From: Dehalococcoidia bacterium
Lineage (GTDB): Bacteria > Chloroflexota > Dehalococcoidia > Dehalococcoidales > RBG-16-60-22
NCBI GenBank assembly: GCA_011174815.1
Contig: DUFF01000084.1
Location: forward strand, 1 to 35,404
Direction: 5' to 3'
Length of the DNA stretch: 35,404 bases
Made by a program: the position numbers and the translations under genes. Positions 31,422 to 35,404 of the stretch are shown here, piece after piece. The stretch's first letter is position 1, and each line of letters begins with the position of its first letter. The notes below the pieces were generated by a model. That model had not been told where the DNA came from, ran no database searches, and saw only the letters and a list, made by a program, of their open reading frames with translations.

Positions 31422-31775
31422 ATGGTAAAGTATGGTCTGATTACGGGTATGCTGCTCACGTTGCTGGCGGTACTCGGCGGCTGCGTACCGCCGGAAGGGG
31501 CTGAGGAAGGTGGTTTCGACTGGACACTTATTATCTTTATCGTCCTGCTGGTAGCCATCTTCTACTTTCTCATCATCCGGCCGCAGCGTCGGCAGCAGAA
31601 AAGACATCAGGAACTGATGCAGGAACTGAAACGCGGTGATAAGGTTATCACCACCGGAGGCATCTACGGCATTGTCGATAGCCTGAGCGATGACAGCGTA
31701 GTTTTGAAAGTTGAATCGGGCGGCACTATCCGCGTTGCCCGAAACAGCATTGCCGGCCAGCGTCAAGAGCAATAG
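31422..31775 (+). CDS. yajC: YajC-family translocase accessory protein with a lipoprotein-like N-terminus
   Basis: This 117-residue protein has the YajC core 'FYFLIIRPQRRQQKRHQELMQELKRGDKVITTGGIYG', which marks the SecDF-associated subunit, after one transmembrane helix (about 36-52). Unusually, an extra N-terminal segment reads 'GLITGMLLTLLAVLGGC', a signal with a lipobox (LGGC, C21). The protein could therefore be lipid-anchored as well as membrane-spanning, or the first segment could be a second helix. AAGGAGG precedes the ATG. It is in an operon between miaB and nadB. Confidence 0.88.
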   Translation: MVKYGLITGMLLTLLAVLGGCVPPEGAEEGGFDWTLIIFIVLLVAIFYFLIIRPQRRQQKRHQELMQELKRGDKVITTGGIYGIVDSLSDDSVVLKVESGGTIRVARNSIAGQRQEQ

Positions 31776-31778
31776 CAC

Positions 31779-33347
31779 ATGAAAGGCTATGACTACATAA
31801 TAGTGGGCAGCGGCATCGCTGGCCTCTATACGGCGCTCCTTGCCAGAGAGCAGGGCAGCGTGATGGTGATTACCAAGGGCAGCATTGAGGACTGCAATAC
31901 TAGGCACGCCCAGGGAGGTATCGCCGCCGCCATCGGACAGGATGATTCCCCTGACCTGCACTTCAAGGACACCTTGGCCGCCGGGGACGGCCTGTGCGAT
32001 GAAGCGGCTGTACGCATTCTGGTTGATGAGGCCCCGGCCCGCATTGCCGAGCTGGTCAATTTCGGTGTCCCGTTTGACACGCTGGACGGCAGAGTCGCCC
32101 TTACTCTGGAAGCCGCCCACAGTGTCCCTCGCATCCTGCATGCTGGCGGTGATGCCACCGGTGAGCATATTGAGGTCACGCTCAGCCGATTGGTGCGTCT
32201 TGCCCGAATTCCGGTACTGGAAGACAGCCAGGCCGCGGAAATCCTGGTGGAGAAGAATGCGGTCAAGGGCATAAAGGTGCTGGACTGCCATGCTGGCTCT
32301 ATAGAGACGTTTGAGTGCCGCCACCTCATTCTCGCCACCGGCGGCGCCGGCCAGCTCTTCAGGTTCAACACCAACTCCGACATCGCCACTGGTGACGGCA
32401 TCGCCCTCGCCTTCAAGGTCGGGGCGGAAATCATAGATATGGAATTTTTTCAATTTCACCCCACCGCCCTGCACCTTCCCGGGGTGATGCCTTTTCTCAT
32501 TTCGGAAGCGGTCAGGGGCGAGGGCGGTATCCTGCGCAATGCCTCAGGACATCCCTTCATGCCCGACTACGCCCCGCAGGGTGACCTAGCCCCGCGGGAT
32601 GTGGTGGCACGCAGCATCCTCTACGAGATGGAAAAGACCGGCTCCGACCGGGTTTATCTGGACATTACCCATCTTTCTCCCTATGTAATCACCACCCGCT
32701 TCCCCCATATCTACCGCTTCTGTCTCGATCATGGCCTTGATATCACCAAAGAGATGGTGCCGGTGGCGCCGGCCGCCCATTATATGATGGGCGGTATCAG
32801 GACCAATACGTGGGGAGAAACAAACGTGTCCGGGCTGTTCGCCACTGGCGAAACCGCTTGCACCGGAGTGCACGGGGCCAACCGCCTCGCCTCTAACTCC
32901 ATGCTGGAGGTGGTCGTTTTCAGCAAGCGCATCATGGAGCGCACTGCCAGAGGGGCCAAGGCCATGGCACCGGCTGCCGCCAAGCGCCCGGAAATCAAAG
33001 GTAAACTGAGCGCAAGACAGGTCGCTAGGGCATTGCCTGCACCCAGTTTCACCAGCCTGCAGCAACTCACCTGGAATAACGTGGGCGTGATTAGAGACCG
33101 TGCTGGTCTATCCCGGGCGGCCGACATTCTGGCAGAGTGGCAGCATAAATTGCCGCCACCCACCGACCGCCCTTCCCATGAGCTGCACAACCTGGTGCTG
33201 ACCGGCAGGCTGATCGCCGAGGCGGCACTGCTAAGAGAGGAGAGCCGCGGGGCGCACTACCGCTCCGATTTTCCCGAAAAAGCCCCGCAGTGGCAGTGCC
33301 ATATCGTCTTCACCGCAGAGCAATCCAGAGGAGCCAAAAGTGGCTAA
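31779..33347 (+). CDS. nadB: L-aspartate oxidase
   Basis: This 522-residue FAD enzyme oxidises L-aspartate to iminoaspartate, the first step of de novo NAD synthesis. Features are the FAD site 'YIIVGSGIAGLYTAL', 'SIEDCNTRHAQGGIAAAIG', 'HAGGDATGEHIE', 'EFFQFHPTAL', 'SEAVRGEGGILRN', 'HYMMGGI' and 'GLFATGETACTGVHGANRLASNS'. The C-terminal helical domain is present and the length is typical. It starts 3 bp after yajC and overlaps nadC by 8 bp. nadA (quinolinate synthase) is not in the window. Confidence 0.95.
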   Translation: MKGYDYIIVGSGIAGLYTALLAREQGSVMVITKGSIEDCNTRHAQGGIAAAIGQDDSPDLHFKDTLAAGDGLCDEAAVRILVDEAPARIAELVNFGVPFDTLDGRVALTLEAAHSVPRILHAGGDATGEHIEVTLSRLVRLARIPVLEDSQAAEILVEKNAVKGIKVLDCHAGSIETFECRHLILATGGAGQLFRFNTNSDIATGDGIALAFKVGAEIIDMEFFQFHPTALHLPGVMPFLISEAVRGEGGILRNASGHPFMPDYAPQGDLAPRDVVARSILYEMEKTGSDRVYLDITHLSPYVITTRFPHIYRFCLDHGLDITKEMVPVAPAAHYMMGGIRTNTWGETNVSGLFATGETACTGVHGANRLASNSMLEVVVFSKRIMERTARGAKAMAPAAAKRPEIKGKLSARQVARALPAPSFTSLQQLTWNNVGVIRDRAGLSRAADILAEWQHKLPPPTDRPSHELHNLVLTGRLIAEAALLREESRGAHYRSDFPEKAPQWQCHIVFTAEQSRGAKSG

Positions 33348-34224
33348 AGCGCCGAGACCGGAAGAACAGATAGCGGCCATCATTGACCTCGCCATCGCCG
33401 AAGACCTGGGGCATGGCGACGTTACCAGCGAGATACTGGTCCCGCCCGAACTTGAGGGCAGGGCCACCATATACGCCAGAGAAGCGGGCATCGTGGCCGG
33501 AGTTGAGGTAGCGGGGAAGGTCTTTCTCAAGATTGACCCCTCGATTTCATTCACCGTGCTGTGCAAGGACGGCGCTGCGGTCAGGTCCGGCGCTAAAGTC
33601 GCCGAGGTCAGCGGCCGGGTGATAAGTATCCTTAACGCCGAGCGCACGGCGCTCAACTTCCTGCAACGCCTCAGCGGCATCGCCTCGTTGACGGCAAAGT
33701 ATACCGCGGAAATGCACGGCCTGGAGACGTACATCGCCGACACCCGAAAGACCACCCCCGGGCTCCGCCGGCTGGAAAAGCACGCCGTGAGCATGGGCGG
33801 AGGCAGGAACCACCGCCTTCACCTCGGCGACGGAATATTAATCAAGGACAATCACCTCGCCGCGCTGCGTGCCCTCGGTATGAGCCTGAAGGAAATCGTG
33901 GCCAGGGCCAAAAAGAACGCCCCGCGCGGACTCAAGGTTGAAGTTGAGGTCGATTCGGTTCCGGAAGCGATGGAAGCCGCCGAAGCCGATGCCGACATCA
34001 TCATGCTGGACAATATGGGCCCGGACGAGATGCGCCAGGTAGTGAAATCACTAAAGGGCAAGGTAAAGATTGAAGCCTCGGGGGGCATCACACTGAACAA
34101 TGTCCGCCAGGCCGCGCTGACCGGTGTGGATTACATCTCAATCGGCGCCCTCACCCATTCACCGAAGGCGCTGGATATCAGCCTCGAGTTCGACCCCGAA
34201 TCCTTCAAGTCCGCCCGGCTTTGA
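33340..34224 (+). CDS. nadC: Nicotinate-nucleotide diphosphorylase (quinolinate phosphoribosyltransferase)
   Basis: This 294-residue enzyme makes nicotinate mononucleotide from quinolinate and PRPP. Motifs are 'EDLGHGDVTSE', 'LNAERTALNFLQRLSGIAS', 'TRKTTPGLRRLEKHAVSMGGGRNHR' (substrate-binding Arg, His and Lys), 'DGILIKDNHL', 'VEVEVDS', 'IMLDNMGP' and 'ASGGI'. The GTG start lies 7 bp after GAGGAG and overlaps nadB by 8 bp. Its last 66 bp overlap the convergent methyltransferase gene, encoding a short tail after the usual 'ALDISLEF' end. Confidence 0.95.
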   Translation: MAKAPRPEEQIAAIIDLAIAEDLGHGDVTSEILVPPELEGRATIYAREAGIVAGVEVAGKVFLKIDPSISFTVLCKDGAAVRSGAKVAEVSGRVISILNAERTALNFLQRLSGIASLTAKYTAEMHGLETYIADTRKTTPGLRRLEKHAVSMGGGRNHRLHLGDGILIKDNHLAALRALGMSLKEIVARAKKNAPRGLKVEVEVDSVPEAMEAAEADADIIMLDNMGPDEMRQVVKSLKGKVKIEASGGITLNNVRQAALTGVDYISIGALTHSPKALDISLEFDPESFKSARL

Positions 34225-34800
34225 CGCCCGGCAGAGATAGTTTTCACAGTTGTCCTCTATCTCTACGTCGGCAAAACCGGCCTCGGAAAGCATCAGGCGC
34301 ATTTCCCGCTCTTCAGGGATAACATCGTGGCACACTTCGGGAATGCCGTTATGCAGTCCGTTTATCGCCTCCCGACAAGATGTATGGCAGATATGCAGGC
34401 TCCCGCCGTTCCGGAGCACGCGGTACATCTCCGCCAGCGCCCCCGCTTTATCCTGAAAGTGCGGGAAGCTGGAGTAGCAGACCACACTATCAACAAATGA
34501 TTCAGGCAGCGGGATATGAGCGGCATCGGCGTTCAGATAGGCCACCACACCATCGAAGGCCTTTGTCTGTGCCCGGTGCAGCATCTCCTCGGCGATATCA
34601 AGCGCCAGGATTTTCCCTTCGCTGCCAATTCTTTGCCGCAAAAAAGGCAGAAAAACGCCGGTACCCGTGCCGATATCCAGAACCGTTGACCCCGGCCAGA
34701 TATCCAGTCGCGCCGCCATTTGCCTCAGCTTGGACTGGTCCCTTTCTGCCGCCATTTCATCCCAGATGGCTGCCTTACCGTTGAAGTAGGTCCTAATCAT
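34159..34800 (-). CDS. Class I SAM-dependent methyltransferase
   Basis: This 213-residue Rossmann methyltransferase has motif I 'VLDIGTGTGVFLPFL', 'ILALDIAEEMLHRA' (motif II acidic residue), 'NADAAHIPLPESFVDSVVCYSSF' (motifs III-IV) and 'MYRVLRNGGSLHICH'. It belongs to the UbiE/Methyltransf_11 class, and the substrate is unknown. The ATG at 34800 overlaps the stop of the upstream metal permease gene by 8 bp, and the ORF-track start lies 21 bp earlier. A metal-transporter partner might mean a metal- or metalloid-related methylation, but this is speculative. The 3' end overlaps nadC by 66 bp tail to tail. Confidence 0.88.
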   Translation of the reverse strand: MIRTYFNGKAAIWDEMAAERDQSKLRQMAARLDIWPGSTVLDIGTGTGVFLPFLRQRIGSEGKILALDIAEEMLHRAQTKAFDGVVAYLNADAAHIPLPESFVDSVVCYSSFPHFQDKAGALAEMYRVLRNGGSLHICHTSCREAINGLHNGIPEVCHDVIPEEREMRLMLSEAGFADVEIEDNCENYLCRASKPGGLEGFGVELEADIQRLR

Positions 34801-35404
34801 GGCTCGCCTCCGCAAGAGCATTTGTCCGCCAGCCCTTCACCCGGCGCTTGGGCGAGAAAACGGCGGCCAGGAGGAAAATAACCGAGGAAGTAACCACTAT
34901 GGTGGCACCGCTTGGTATATTGAAAAGATAGGAAAACAGCAGTCCCATCCAGCCCGACAGCACGCCGAATCCCGCTGCGAGCAGGAACATCTTCCTCATA
35001 CTGTAGGTAAGCTGGTAGGCGGCTGCCGCCGGGTTAAGAATCAGGCTGAAAATCAAGATGCCGCCGATGGAGCGCAGGGTGGCGGTGATGGTGGCGCCAG
35101 TCAAAAACAGTATGCCGTATAATATCGCGGTGGCCGGGATACCCACCGAGAGCGCTATGCCCCGGTGAAAGATGGTGGCCTGTATCTCTTTATAGAAGAC
35201 GACTATCAGACCCACTACCAGCACCGCTACAATAGCCAGCAAAATGACGTCGCCTCTGGTATTGGTGAGGATACTGCCCCACAGCAGCTCCAGTGCCCCC
35301 GACTTGGTGCCGGGCATCAGGCCCATAAACAAAAACGCCAGCCCGAGCATAAGAGAAAAGATGACCCCCACCGAGGTCTCGGGGCTGAGCTCACCGCGGT
35401 CGGC
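34793..35404 (-). CDS. Second zinc/manganese-type ABC permease, C-terminal part
   Basis: The frame is open through the right edge. The ORF-track GTG at 35371 is internal, and 'RGELSPETSVGVIFSLMLGLAF' continues to the edge as in ZnuB relatives. At least 203 residues are visible: about six hydrophobic helices, 'HRGIALSVGIPATAILYGILFLTGATITATLRSIGGILI'-type sequence, 'LILNPAAAAYQLTYSMRKMFLLAAGFG' and 'IPSGATIVVTSSVIFLLA'. It resembles the permease at 26999-27838 but is clearly diverged. Its ATPase and binding protein would lie beyond the edge. The methyltransferase gene follows with an 8-bp overlap. Confidence 0.9.
   Translation of the reverse strand, partial: ADRGELSPETSVGVIFSLMLGLAFLFMGLMPGTKSGALELLWGSILTNTRGDVILLAIVAVLVVGLIVVFYKEIQATIFHRGIALSVGIPATAILYGILFLTGATITATLRSIGGILIFSLILNPAAAAYQLTYSMRKMFLLAAGFGVLSGWMGLLFSYLFNIPSGATIVVTSSVIFLLAAVFSPKRRVKGWRTNALAEASHD

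Noticed and set aside
31404-32474. 356-residue minus-strand ORF
   Set aside because: It is a long antisense shadow of yajC and nadB in GC-rich sequence and resembles no protein family.
1-35404. CRISPR array, prophage, insertion sequence or plasmid origin
   Set aside because: I saw no regularly spaced direct repeats, transposase or integrase motifs, or iteron-like arrays on either strand.

Overview
This window looks like bacterial chromosome at about 50-55% GC, packed with short operons on both strands. I see no phage, insertion sequence or CRISPR array. The closest overall match is Chloroflexota, probably a Dehalococcoidia-like anaerobe. That is inferred from the mix of gene families: a Dehalococcoidia-style homocitrate/Re-citrate synthase homologue, an M24 peptidase and DapA-like accessory genes, a MacAB-type exporter with a very long adaptor, and QueG-like Fe-S proteins. 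There is no rRNA gene, so the placement is tentative.

Layout. 1-3712 (minus): the N-terminal part of an M24 peptidase, a two-component histidine kinase/response regulator pair, and a small exported protein. 3960-7661 (plus): a three-gene MacA/MacB-type export operon divergent from the small protein. All three transcription units of this block carry a similar 11-bp-spaced direct repeat just upstream of a -10-like element, which suggests one regulon run by the adjacent response regulator. 7760-9622 (minus): a DapA-family aldolase and an orphan ABC ATPase. 9758-11206 (plus): an SDR oxidoreductase, then a C_GCAxxG_C_C-family redox protein interrupted by an in-frame TGA exactly where the family's first cysteine belongs. 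This is a strong selenocysteine candidate. 11259-11627 (minus): the C-terminal remnant of a GTP-type PEP carboxykinase. 11720-13499 (plus): an acetyltransferase, a DUF5808-like protein and a QueG-like Fe-S protein.

The rest is mostly housekeeping: mtaB (minus); fabF, recJ and plsY (plus); ftsY, lgt and an MFS transporter (minus); ylxP/DUF503 and a MrfA-like helicase (minus); a homocitrate synthase-family enzyme, trmO, a zinc/manganese-type ABC ATPase and permease, and pyrD (plus); ybeY and a flavin reductase (minus); tRNA-Ser(GCT), miaB, yajC, nadB and nadC (plus); and a methyltransferase with a second zinc-type permease running off the right edge (minus).

Two genes, ftsY and trmO, have no ATG/GTG/TTG upstream of conserved N-terminal sequence. 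Each has a suitably placed AUA codon behind a purine-rich ribosome-binding site. pyrD has a promoter that places the transcript start almost on its GTG codon, so a leaderless mRNA is likely. Genes were assigned by reading translations against remembered family motifs. No database search or folding program was run.
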